Of a DNA stretch of 5,689 nt, positions 1-5,689 are shown in pieces. The stretch lies in contig CAXBLG010000125.1 in the NCBI GenBank assembly GCA_963976395.1, positions 1 through 5,689 of the forward strand, read 5' to 3'. The notes beneath the pieces were generated by a model. It saw only the letters and a list, made by a program, of their open reading frames with translations, was not told the origin of the DNA and did not search any database. The position numbers and the translations under genes are program-made. The DNA is from UBA11612 sp963976395 (GTDB lineage: Bacteria; Pseudomonadota; Alphaproteobacteria; Rhodospirillales; Rhodospirillaceae). Within the stretch, counting starts at the first letter, position 1, and every line of letters starts with the position of its first letter.

Positions 1-1388
1 AGGGTGGTTGGCTCCTGGGCCGGTAGATCGGCCTCCGAGAACCCGTCCGGGTATTCCTCGGCGATAAAATTAGTGGAGAGCTTTCCATCCTCGAAGCGCT
101 GCTTACTCATCACCGAGGCTAGGAACGGAATATTGTGGGAGACACCACGAATATAATAGGCATCCAGTGCCGAGCGCATGTGCGCCGTCGCCGTTTTGCG
201 GTCCTTGGCCCAGGTGCACAGCTTGGCAATCATCGGGTCGTAGAACACACTGATCTCGCCGCCCTGCTGCACACCGGTATCCACCCGTACATGCTTGCCT
301 TCGACCGGCGGGATGTAGCGCACCAGCCGCCCGGTGGACGGCAGGAAGTTGCGGTACGGGTCTTCAGCATAAATCCGGCTCTCCAAAGCCCAGCCGTTGA
401 GTTTCACACCCGCTTGCTTCAGCGGCAGCTTTTCACCCGCAGCAACGCGGATCATGAGTTCGACAAGATCAAGCCCCGTCACCAGTTCCGTGACCGGATG
501 TTCAACCTGTAAACGTGTATTCATTTCAAGGAAGTAGAAGTTCTTCTTGGCATCGACAATAAACTCAACTGTCCCGGCGCTGACGTAGTCCACGGCCTTC
601 GCCAGGGCTACCGCCTGCTCGCCCATGGCCTTGCGCGTCTTGGCATCGATAAAGGGGCTCGGCGCCTCTTCAATCACCTTTTGATGGCGGCGCTGAATGG
701 AGCACTCGCGCTCACCCAGATAGATCGTGTTGCCATGCCGATCGGCCAGAACCTGGATTTCGATATGCCGCGGTTCCTCGATATACTTCTCGATAAAGAC
801 CCGGTCATCGCCGAAGGACGATTTGGCCTCGGATGTGGAGCGCTCAAAACCCTCCTGAACCTCAGATGCATTGTGAGCTATGCGCATGCCTTTGCCGCCG
901 CCCCCGGCGGACGCCTTCAGCATGACTGGAAAGCCGACCTCGGCTGCGATCTTCTTGGCGTGAGCGGTGTCCTTAATGATTCCCATAAATCCGGGAACCG
1001 TGGATACGCCCGCCTTATCCGCCAGCTTCTTGGAGGTGATCTTATCGCCCATGGCCTCAATGGCTTTGGCATCGGGGCCGATGAAGACGATCTTTTCCTT
1101 GGCCAGCGCCTTCTGGAATTCCTTGTTCTCGGACAGGAAGCCGTAACCTGGGTGCACCGCTTCGGCCTTGGTCTGCTTACAGGCCTTCACGATCTTGTCG
1201 ATGATCAGATAACTCTTGGCCGCCGGACTGTCGCCGATATGGACGGCTTCATCGGCCATTTCCACGTGCAGCGCGTTGCGGTCGGCGTCGGAATAGACCG
1301 CAACCGTCTGAATGCCCATCTTGCGGGCGGTTTTGATGACGCGGCAGGCAATCTCGCCGCGATTGGCTATAAGAATTTTTTTGAACAT
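1..1388 (-). CDS. pccA: Propionyl-CoA carboxylase alpha subunit, biotin carboxylase part (3' end beyond window)
   Basis: ATP-dependent carboxylation of biotin by bicarbonate, the first half-reaction of propionyl-CoA carboxylase in the cytoplasm. The visible 462 residues start MFKKILIANRGEIACRV, the standard biotin carboxylase N-terminus. An ATP-grasp glycine-rich loop SAGGGGKGMR lies at 160-169. The motif EMNTRLQVEHPVTE at 288-301 supplies E288, N290, R292, Q294, V295 and E296 with the same numbers as E. coli AccC. K116, K158, H208, E275 and R338 match the other known ATP, bicarbonate and catalytic positions, so the domain looks fully active. The frame is open to base 1, and the biotin carrier domain with its AMKM lysine would follow outside the window (family length about 660-670). 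The gene starts 15 nt after the pccB stop; an AGGGA sequence overlapping that stop is a plausible ribosome binding site, suggesting coupling. The tail IAEEYPDGF and the pairing with PccB favour PccA over AccC or the methylcrotonyl-CoA enzyme. Confidence 0.96.
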   Translation of the reverse strand, partial: MFKKILIANRGEIACRVIKTARKMGIQTVAVYSDADRNALHVEMADEAVHIGDSPAAKSYLIIDKIVKACKQTKAEAVHPGYGFLSENKEFQKALAKEKIVFIGPDAKAIEAMGDKITSKKLADKAGVSTVPGFMGIIKDTAHAKKIAAEVGFPVMLKASAGGGGKGMRIAHNASEVQEGFERSTSEAKSSFGDDRVFIEKYIEEPRHIEIQVLADRHGNTIYLGERECSIQRRHQKVIEEAPSPFIDAKTRKAMGEQAVALAKAVDYVSAGTVEFIVDAKKNFYFLEMNTRLQVEHPVTELVTGLDLVELMIRVAAGEKLPLKQAGVKLNGWALESRIYAEDPYRNFLPSTGRLVRYIPPVEGKHVRVDTGVQQGGEISVFYDPMIAKLCTWAKDRKTATAHMRSALDAYYIRGVSHNIPFLASVMSKQRFEDGKLSTNFIAEEYPDGFSEADLPAQEPTT

Positions 1389-1403
1389 ACCGAAGCGCCG
1401 TCC

Positions 1404-2936
1404 CTAGAGCGGAATATTGTCGTGTTTCTTCCAAGGATTTTTCACGTCCTTGGAACGCAGCATGGCGAGGCTGCGGCAAATGCGGCGGCGGGTGCCGTGC
1501 GGCATGATCACATCGTCGATGAACCCGAGGTTTGCCGCCTTGAACGGATTTGCGAATCTTTCCTCGTACTCTTTTGTTCTGGCTGCGATTTTCTTCTTAT
1601 CGCCTATGTCCTGACGGAAGATAATTTCCACCGCGCCCTTCGCGCCCATTACCGCGATTTCGGCGGTCGGCCAGGCGAGATTCACGTCGCCGCGAATGTG
1701 CTTGGAGCTCATAACGTCATAGGCCCCGCCGTAGGCTTTGCGGGTAATGACCGTGATCTTCGGCACCGTGGCTTCCGCATAGGCAAACAACAGCTTCGCG
1801 CCGTTCTTGATGATGGCGTTGTATTCCTGATCAGTCCCCGGCAGGAAACCCGGCACATCGACGAAGGTCAGAATCGGAATATTGAAGCAATCGCAGAACC
1901 GCACAAAGCGCGCGGCCTTGCGGCTTGAGTTGATATCAAGGCATCCGGCCAGCACCATCGGCTGGTTGGCAACGATGCCCACCGTTTGGCCTTCCATACG
2001 GGCAAATCCGACGATGATATTGCGCGCCCAGAGGTCGGCAACTTCGAAGAAATCCCCTTCGTCCACGACCTTCAGGATCAATTCCTTCATGTCGTAGGGC
2101 TTGTTGGGATTGTCCGGGATCAGCGTGTCGAGAGACATCTCCTCGCGGTCCGGCGGGTCATCGCAGGGCATAACCGGCGGTTTTTCACGGTTGCTGAGCG
2201 GCAGAAAGTCCATGAACCGGCGGAGTTGCAGCAGCGATTCAACATCGTTGGCAAAGGCCGCATCGGCCACACCGGACTTGGACGCATGGGTCAGCGCTCC
2301 GCCCAGTTCTTCTTGAGTCACATTCTCGTGGGTCACGGTTTTGACCACATCGGGACCGGTCACGAACATGTATGAGGTATCTTTAACCATGAAGATAAAG
2401 TCGGTCATGGCGGGCGAATACACCGCCCCGCCCGCGCAGGGCCCCATCACCATCGATACCTGCGGCACAACGCCCGAAGCCAGGACGTTCTGCAGGAACA
2501 CGTCGGCGTAACCAGCCAGCGAGGAGACCCCCTCCTGAATGCGCGCCCCGCCGGAATCATTAAGGCCGATCACGGGGGCCCCCACCTGAACGGCCTTTTC
2601 CATCACTTTCAGGATTTTCTTGGCGTGGGACTCTGAGAGCGAGCCGCCGAACACCGTAAAATCCTGGCTGAAGACGAACATCGGCCGGCCGTTGATGGTC
2701 CCATAACCGACAATCACGCCGTCGCCCGGCACCCGCTGCTCGCCCATGCCAAAGTCCTCGCAGCGGTGCTCGACGAACATATCCCATTCCTCGAACGAGC
2801 CTTCGTCAAACAGAAGCTCAATCCGCTCCCGCGCCGATAGCTTGCCCTTGCCGTGCTGAACGCTAATGCGCTTTTGACCGCCGCCCAGGCGCGCCGCCGC
2901 GCGCTTTTCATCAAGCCGTTGGATGATCTCTCGCAT
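1404..2936 (-). CDS. pccB: Propionyl-CoA carboxylase beta subunit (carboxyltransferase)
   Basis: Transfers the carboxyl group from carboxybiotin to propionyl-CoA, giving methylmalonyl-CoA for entry into the TCA cycle via succinyl-CoA. The 510-residue protein has the normal family length and is complete from MREIIQRLDEKRAAARLGGG to the usual C-terminus KKHDNIPL. The N-terminal crotonase-like half carries SGGARIQEG at 128-136 and GPCAGGAVYSPA at 165-176. The C-terminal half carries FVDVPGFLPGTDQE at 358-371 and AYGGAYDVMSSK at 401-412. Both halves have the glycine-rich oxyanion-hole segments expected of acyl-CoA carboxyltransferases. Asp407 in GGAYDVM aligns by motif with the residue known from Streptomyces PccB to favour propionyl-CoA; the alignment is mine by eye. 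The ATG at 2936 is chosen because it gives the canonical N-terminus; upstream there is only a weak GGA 7 nt away. The gene is first in a pccB-pccA unit and diverges from yciB across 242 bp. Confidence 0.97.
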   Translation of the reverse strand: MREIIQRLDEKRAAARLGGGQKRISVQHGKGKLSARERIELLFDEGSFEEWDMFVEHRCEDFGMGEQRVPGDGVIVGYGTINGRPMFVFSQDFTVFGGSLSESHAKKILKVMEKAVQVGAPVIGLNDSGGARIQEGVSSLAGYADVFLQNVLASGVVPQVSMVMGPCAGGAVYSPAMTDFIFMVKDTSYMFVTGPDVVKTVTHENVTQEELGGALTHASKSGVADAAFANDVESLLQLRRFMDFLPLSNREKPPVMPCDDPPDREEMSLDTLIPDNPNKPYDMKELILKVVDEGDFFEVADLWARNIIVGFARMEGQTVGIVANQPMVLAGCLDINSSRKAARFVRFCDCFNIPILTFVDVPGFLPGTDQEYNAIIKNGAKLLFAYAEATVPKITVITRKAYGGAYDVMSSKHIRGDVNLAWPTAEIAVMGAKGAVEIIFRQDIGDKKKIAARTKEYEERFANPFKAANLGFIDDVIMPHGTRRRICRSLAMLRSKDVKNPWKKHDNIPL

Positions 2937-2995
2937 ACCCTGATCCGGTTAGAACGTTTTAAAGGAAGTCCCCATTTAGCAGCAGATGCCGCCCC

Positions 2996-3018
2996 TGTGT
3001 GTCCAGGACATAGCACAC
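2996..3018. promoter_or_regulatory. Candidate operator-like dyad upstream of pccB
   Basis: A perfect 11-bp palindrome TGTCCAGGACA (centre A at 3005) sits at 3000-3010. It is flanked by a second, slightly offset complementary pair, TGTG at 2996-2999 and CACA at 3014-3017. On the minus strand it lies next to a weak sigma70-like pair, GTGACA at 3038-3033 and TGCTAT at 3015-3010, with 17-nt spacing. That -10 matches consensus at only three of six positions and lacks the key second A. If that promoter were real, the palindrome would sit at the pccB transcription start, where a repressor could act. It does not resemble the TTTGCAA-type sites reported for PccR in Rhodobacter. A short palindrome of this size can arise by chance, so this is only a candidate. 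Confidence 0.22.
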
Positions 3019-3116
3019 CAAATACCGCTGAATGTCACAAAAAAGTACTGAATATCGGGTCTTAGCGGCGAGCCCCAGTCCCGACCGCCCAAAAGGCCCC
3101 TCCCATCCGGTTATCC

Positions 3117-3145
3117 TTGGCGGTGAAGAGCCGGACCGCTATAAC
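3117..3145 (+). promoter_or_regulatory. Sigma70-type promoter for yciB
   Basis: The -35 is TTGGCG at 3117-3122 (four of six consensus positions) and the -10 is TATAAC at 3140-3145 (five of six), separated by exactly 17 nt. Transcription would start near 3152, giving an untranslated leader of about 27 nt to the GTG at 3179 with a strong ribosome binding site inside it. The position fits the only plus-strand gene. The call rests on consensus match alone. Confidence 0.6.
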
Positions 3146-3163
3146 CCGGCCAGAAGACGCGCT

Positions 3164-3169
3164 GGAGGG
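3164..3169 (+). promoter_or_regulatory. Ribosome binding site of yciB (decides the start codon)
   Basis: GGAGGG lies 9 nt before a GTG at 3179 and 18 nt before the in-frame ATG at 3188. The spacing favours the GTG as the start, adding three residues (M-N-Q) before the usual family N-terminus MNPLLK. The same six bases are the right arm of the outer inverted repeat, so they could be paired in a longer upstream transcript. Confidence 0.6.
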
Positions 3170-3178
3170 CCTTTTTTC

Positions 3179-3766
3179 GTGAATCAGATGAATCCGTTAC
3201 TGAAACTCAGTCTCGAAATGGGGCCGCTGCTGATTTTCTTCCTCGTGAACAGCTCCCAGGGGCTTTTTGTGGGGACTGGCGCCTTCATGGCAGCCACGGT
3301 TATAGCCCTCGCCCTTTCCTACGGAATTGCGCGCACGATTCCCATCATGCCGCTGGTTACGGCGGTATTTGTACTGATTTTCGGGGGTCTTACCCTCCTA
3401 CTAGCCGACGAGACCTTCATCAAGCTGAAGCCGACCATCGTAAACCTCCTTTTCGCATCGATCCTGTTGGTCGGCCTTCTGACCGGCCGCATTTTCATTA
3501 AGATTCTTTTGGAATCAGCGTTTCAACTCACGGAACGCGGCTGGCTGATCATTACCAGGGCCTGGATCGGCTTCTTCGTCTTTCTCGCCGTCTTGAACGA
3601 AGCGGTATGGCGCAATGTCTCCACGGACACCTGGGTCAGTTTTAAGGTGTTCGGCGTTCTCCCGATTACTCTGGTTTTTAGCTTCGCGCTGTTGCCCATA
3701 ATCATGCGTCACAGCCTTGAGGTTGAAGTTTCCGAGGGGCCAAAATCTCCCGAAAGTCAGGACTGA
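3179..3766 (+). CDS. yciB: Inner membrane septation protein YciB/IspZ family
   Basis: Polytopic inner membrane protein linked in enterobacteria and Shigella to cell-envelope synthesis and septation; its biochemical activity is not settled. The 195 residues match the usual family length (about 180-200). Hydrophobic stretches lie near 13-24, 33-50, 56-76, 86-101, 124-140 and 154-175, with a charged C-terminal tail (178-195). Family signatures are plain: DETFIKLKPT at 77-86, RAWIGFFVFLAVLNEAVW at 127-144 and WVSFKVFG at 152-159. The GTG start at 3179 is chosen for its GGAGGG 9 nt upstream; ATG 3188 is the alternative and gives the more typical MNPLLKL start. The frame is open further upstream to 3032, but that stretch has no ribosome binding site, crosses the promoter and is not membrane-like. 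The gene stands alone on the plus strand, divergent from pccB. Its last 10 bp overlap the end of the opposing ATP12 gene. Confidence 0.93.
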   Translation: MNQMNPLLKLSLEMGPLLIFFLVNSSQGLFVGTGAFMAATVIALALSYGIARTIPIMPLVTAVFVLIFGGLTLLLADETFIKLKPTIVNLLFASILLVGLLTGRIFIKILLESAFQLTERGWLIITRAWIGFFVFLAVLNEAVWRNVSTDTWVSFKVFGVLPITLVFSFALLPIIMRHSLEVEVSEGPKSPESQD

Positions 3767-4518
3767 GAATCACCCTCTAACAGACTGATATATTTCTTAA
3801 TTACGCGAATTTCAGTCTCAATTATACGCTGCCTCATCAAGGCTTCGCGATCCTCTCCCCACTGCTCGGCCTGGAACGTTTCATCGAGGTGGGCACAAGC
3901 CGCAACCTCATCTGCATCCAGATAGCGGTGCACCAAAGCCATAGATAGCGCGAGCGATTTAGTAATCGCGGCGCAGGCTTGGAACGCCATCAGATTCTCG
4001 TCGCTTAGCGACTCTATGGCCTGTTTCATAGCCGACGCGGCATCCTTGGGCTGCTGAATGGGCATTACCCCTTCAACGTAGGTAAGCCGGGCGCCTACGT
4101 TCTCATGCAACCAGTCGAGAACCGGCTGCCACGCCTCGGCCTGACGGACCTTGAGCGCGGTCGGGTACGTCGCCCGGTAGCATAGAAGATCTGAATCTAT
4201 GTAGGCCATGAGGCTAGAGATAATTGCCTCCCGCTCCGGCCCAATACGGTCGATAGCTGTTGCAACCATCCGCGTGAGCGGCATCGCCTCACGGTCAATA
4301 ACCGGATCCTGCGCGTCCCACTCAGCGGCCAGTGCATCAGCAAGAGCGCGCTTCGGCGTGCCAAGCAGGTTGCGCAAGGGCGTGCGTACCGGCTTGCCGT
4401 CGAGCATAACACAGAGCGTACCGCCCTCGTCCGCAACGCTCACAGTCTTGTAAAAACGTCGCGGCTTCGGTGGAGGCGCTTCCCGCCCCGAAACCGGCTT
4501 TACTTCGCCAGTGCCCAT
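3757..4518 (-). CDS. ATP12-family F1-ATPase assembly chaperone
   Basis: Likely binds the F1 alpha subunit of ATP synthase during assembly of the soluble catalytic head, the role known for mitochondrial Atp12. The 253 residues fit alphaproteobacterial members. A proline-rich N-terminal tail (7-19) precedes RFYKTVSV at 21-28, then LDGKPVRTP at 39-47, EWDAQ at 66-70, MPLTRMVATAIDRI at 79-92, DLLCYRA at 110-116, RQAEAW at 125-130 and LDETFQAEQWGED at 211-223. The final acidic and tryptophan-glycine motif is the family hallmark. The protein has no signal peptide or membrane segment, as expected for a cytoplasmic chaperone. ATG 4518 is the only suitable start, since the next methionine falls inside the domain; it has just a GGA 14 nt upstream, so coupling to the AsmA-like gene ending 21 nt before is plausible. 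Its stop lies inside the yciB end. The family call is strong; activity is inferred from the family. Confidence 0.94.
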   Translation of the reverse strand: MGTGEVKPVSGREAPPPKPRRFYKTVSVADEGGTLCVMLDGKPVRTPLRNLLGTPKRALADALAAEWDAQDPVIDREAMPLTRMVATAIDRIGPEREAIISSLMAYIDSDLLCYRATYPTALKVRQAEAWQPVLDWLHENVGARLTYVEGVMPIQQPKDAASAMKQAIESLSDENLMAFQACAAITKSLALSMALVHRYLDADEVAACAHLDETFQAEQWGEDREALMRQRIIETEIRVIKKYISLLEGDSQS

Positions 4519-4539
4519 AACTGTAGATGTAATCCGAAG

Positions 4540-5689
4540 CTATTTTGTGTGCCAGGTGCGCGCATCTGCGCATGGATCATTGCCGGACGTATCCACTCGA
4601 TTTTTAGCCCCCTGAAGAAGGGCCGAGATACCGCCTGTCGCTATGGCCGCGCCAATCGTTCCGATGGTTTTTGCGGCCCCCACTTTATCGATGCCAACCC
4701 CGGGGTCGGACAGCGGCCCGGATATCTTCACGGCCTGCACCAGATCACCGATGCCAACGCCAAGCCCCGAACTCGCCTTAGAGCGCACACCAAGATCAAC
4801 CCGCTCCGTACCCAGATTAATCTGACCACTGGAGGTGAACTGCATCTTGTCGGTCACAAAGGCGATACCGTCTTCGGTCCGCGCGACGCCATTTGAAATC
4901 TGGAAGTTCACCACAGCACACTGAGCGACGGTGTAAGGGTCTTTATTGCCCAGGGGATTCATGACGCTGACCACCTGCATGATGACATCCGCACCCAGAA
5001 TATTGAGGGCATCGCTACGGACCCGGCTTTGACCCATGCCCCCGACCAGCGAGCCATTCAAATTTGCCATAACTGCGCTGACTGTGTCCCCGCTGCCGCG
5101 CACATTGAGGCTCAAATCAACCGGACCATCCGTAATCAGATCGGTTTTCTTCATAGCCTTCGCCACGTTTTCAGCGCTGAATCCGTCAATATCGGCGCGC
5201 AGGGATACCGATTTGTCGGCGGCATTCATGCCCAGCCCGGCCCGAATGGTGCCGTCGGCCACCGCCAAGCTGATCGGGTCCGCTGCCAGTTTACTCCCGG
5301 ACAACTTAACCGGCACAACGATGTCTCTGATTTCCATGCCGTTCGACAGAACCAGCTTGCCCACCGAGATCTTCACGTCGCCATTTCCGGTGGAAAGGGT
5401 ATCCCAGGGTAAAGGCGTATCAGGGAACACCTTACCGCCTGAGGCTTCGGACGTACCGCCTGCACTCTCGCCGCTGCCTTCAGCCGCCATGATAACTTCG
5501 GGGATGTTGATTGTGCCGGTGGCCGATGGCCTGTCCTCAACAAGACTCACCATTAAGTCCGTGTCGGCTTGCAGACCAAAGCCCTCAAACGCCAACTTCA
5601 CCGGAAACCTTTCGGTGCGCGCCATAAGCTGGGCAATGGATGCGATCTGTCCGCTCGCTTTGATATCCTGACCGCTCAGTTTTGCGACC
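4540..5689 (-). CDS. AsmA-family envelope protein, C-terminal part (5' end beyond window)
   Basis: AsmA-like proteins are large, usually anchored in the inner membrane with a periplasmic beta-rich body, and are tied to outer-membrane biogenesis and lipid movement between membranes. The visible 382 residues run open to the right edge; the internal ATG at 5625 is not the start, because coding continues upstream (VAKLSGQDIKASGQIASIAQ). A Gly/Ser-rich linker at about 68-86 is followed by LPWDTL (about 92-97), alternating strands (VKISVGKLVLSNGMEIRDI), DGPVDLSLNVRGSG and LNGSLVGGMG. The usual closing block is NFQISNGVARTEDGIAFVT, then QINLGTERVDLGV and the terminal GGISALLQGA with NDPCADAR. This order is that of the AsmA C-terminal domain. 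The signal anchor and N-terminal domain are off the window, so the subtype (AsmA, TamB-like, YhdP-like) cannot be fixed; the short C-terminal arrangement fits AsmA proper best. It is probably co-transcribed with the ATP12 gene 21 nt downstream. Confidence 0.9.
   Translation of the reverse strand, partial: VAKLSGQDIKASGQIASIAQLMARTERFPVKLAFEGFGLQADTDLMVSLVEDRPSATGTINIPEVIMAAEGSGESAGGTSEASGGKVFPDTPLPWDTLSTGNGDVKISVGKLVLSNGMEIRDIVVPVKLSGSKLAADPISLAVADGTIRAGLGMNAADKSVSLRADIDGFSAENVAKAMKKTDLITDGPVDLSLNVRGSGDTVSAVMANLNGSLVGGMGQSRVRSDALNILGADVIMQVVSVMNPLGNKDPYTVAQCAVVNFQISNGVARTEDGIAFVTDKMQFTSSGQINLGTERVDLGVRSKASSGLGVGIGDLVQAVKISGPLSDPGVGIDKVGAAKTIGTIGAAIATGGISALLQGAKNRVDTSGNDPCADARTWHTK

Larger units (their letters stand above)
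3091..3175 (+). repeat. Nested inverted repeat spanning the yciB promoter and ribosome binding site
   Basis: Three pairs of complementary segments are nested. The outer pair is AAAAGGCCCCTCC (3091-3103) with GGAGGGCCTTTT (3164-3175): 12 pairs and one bulged C. The middle pair is CCGGTTAT (3107-3114) with ATAACCCGG (3141-3149): 8 pairs and one bulge. The inner pair is GGCGGT (3119-3124) with ACCGCT (3135-3140): five Watson-Crick pairs and one G-T, closing a 10-nt loop. As RNA this would be one long imperfect hairpin. The right outer arm contains the yciB ribosome binding site GGAGGG and runs into six Ts (3172-3177), so it also resembles an attenuator or bidirectional terminator. The probable yciB promoter lies inside it, however, so a transcript from that promoter would lack the left arms. 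Whether it acts as DNA, as RNA or not at all is open. Confidence 0.5.

Noticed and set aside
681..1928. A 415-codon open frame on the plus strand across the pccA-pccB junction
   Set aside because: It is fully antisense to two well-matched genes, its translation resembles no family I know, and long opposite-strand frames are common in codon-biased G+C-rich genes. The pccA and pccB reading frames explain this DNA.
2714..3016. A 100-codon minus-strand open frame starting upstream of pccB
   Set aside because: It overlaps the 5' part of pccB in another frame, has an Arg/Ala/Ser-rich composition, and the pccB frame has the canonical product.
3091..3177. Small structured RNA such as the 4.5S signal recognition particle RNA, or a tRNA
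   Set aside because: The hairpin lacks the conserved GGAAGCAG-type tip of SRP RNA and no tRNA arms or anticodon fold could be drawn.
3091..3177. Ordinary intrinsic terminator of an upstream gene
   Set aside because: No plus-strand gene lies upstream to be terminated, the main arms are separated by about 60 nt, and the T-run falls directly before the yciB start.
3032..3178. N-terminal extension of YciB by 49 residues from an ATG at 3032
   Set aside because: It has no ribosome binding site, is not hydrophobic or family-like, and contains the probable promoter and the real ribosome binding site of yciB.
5036..5671. A 211-codon open frame on the plus strand opposite the AsmA-like gene
   Set aside because: It is antisense to a continuous AsmA reading frame and has a Ser/Pro-rich low-complexity translation typical of a shadow frame.

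Overview
The window looks like an ordinary chromosomal segment from an alphaproteobacterium with moderately high G+C. Two things point there: an F1-ATPase assembly chaperone of the ATP12 family, which is essentially confined to Alphaproteobacteria and mitochondria, and a typical propionyl-CoA carboxylase pair (pccB followed by pccA). No mobile element, tRNA, rRNA, CRISPR array or phage gene was seen. All five genes are recognisable housekeeping or metabolic genes. I could not assign a genus.

Layout from left to right. Positions 1-1388 (minus) hold the N-terminal 462 residues of the biotin carboxylase (alpha) subunit PccA, cut by the left edge. Positions 1404-2936 (minus) hold the complete carboxyltransferase (beta) subunit PccB, read first, with a 15-nt gap to pccA. 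Positions 2937-3178 are a divergent intergenic region. It carries a good sigma70-type promoter for the plus-strand gene, a nested inverted repeat overlapping that promoter and its ribosome binding site, and a small dyad on the pccB side. Positions 3179-3766 (plus) hold a complete septation-associated membrane protein, YciB/IspZ. Positions 3757-4518 (minus) hold a complete ATP12 chaperone whose end overlaps the end of yciB by 10 bp. Positions 4540-5689 (minus) hold the C-terminal 382 residues of an AsmA-family protein, cut by the right edge and lying 21 nt upstream of the ATP12 gene.

There appear to be three transcription units. pccB-pccA makes the biotin-dependent carboxylase that turns propionyl-CoA into methylmalonyl-CoA; the biotin carrier part of PccA is outside the window. 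yciB is probably monocistronic, with its own promoter at 3117-3145. asmA-like plus ATP12 runs towards yciB and probably forms the end of a longer minus-strand operon. No functional link between the carboxylase, YciB and ATP12/AsmA is evident beyond proximity.

I found no convincing new biological system. The item most worth a second look is the nested inverted repeat at 3091-3175, which could hide the yciB ribosome binding site or act as an attenuator, although a promoter placed inside it argues against a simple RNA switch.
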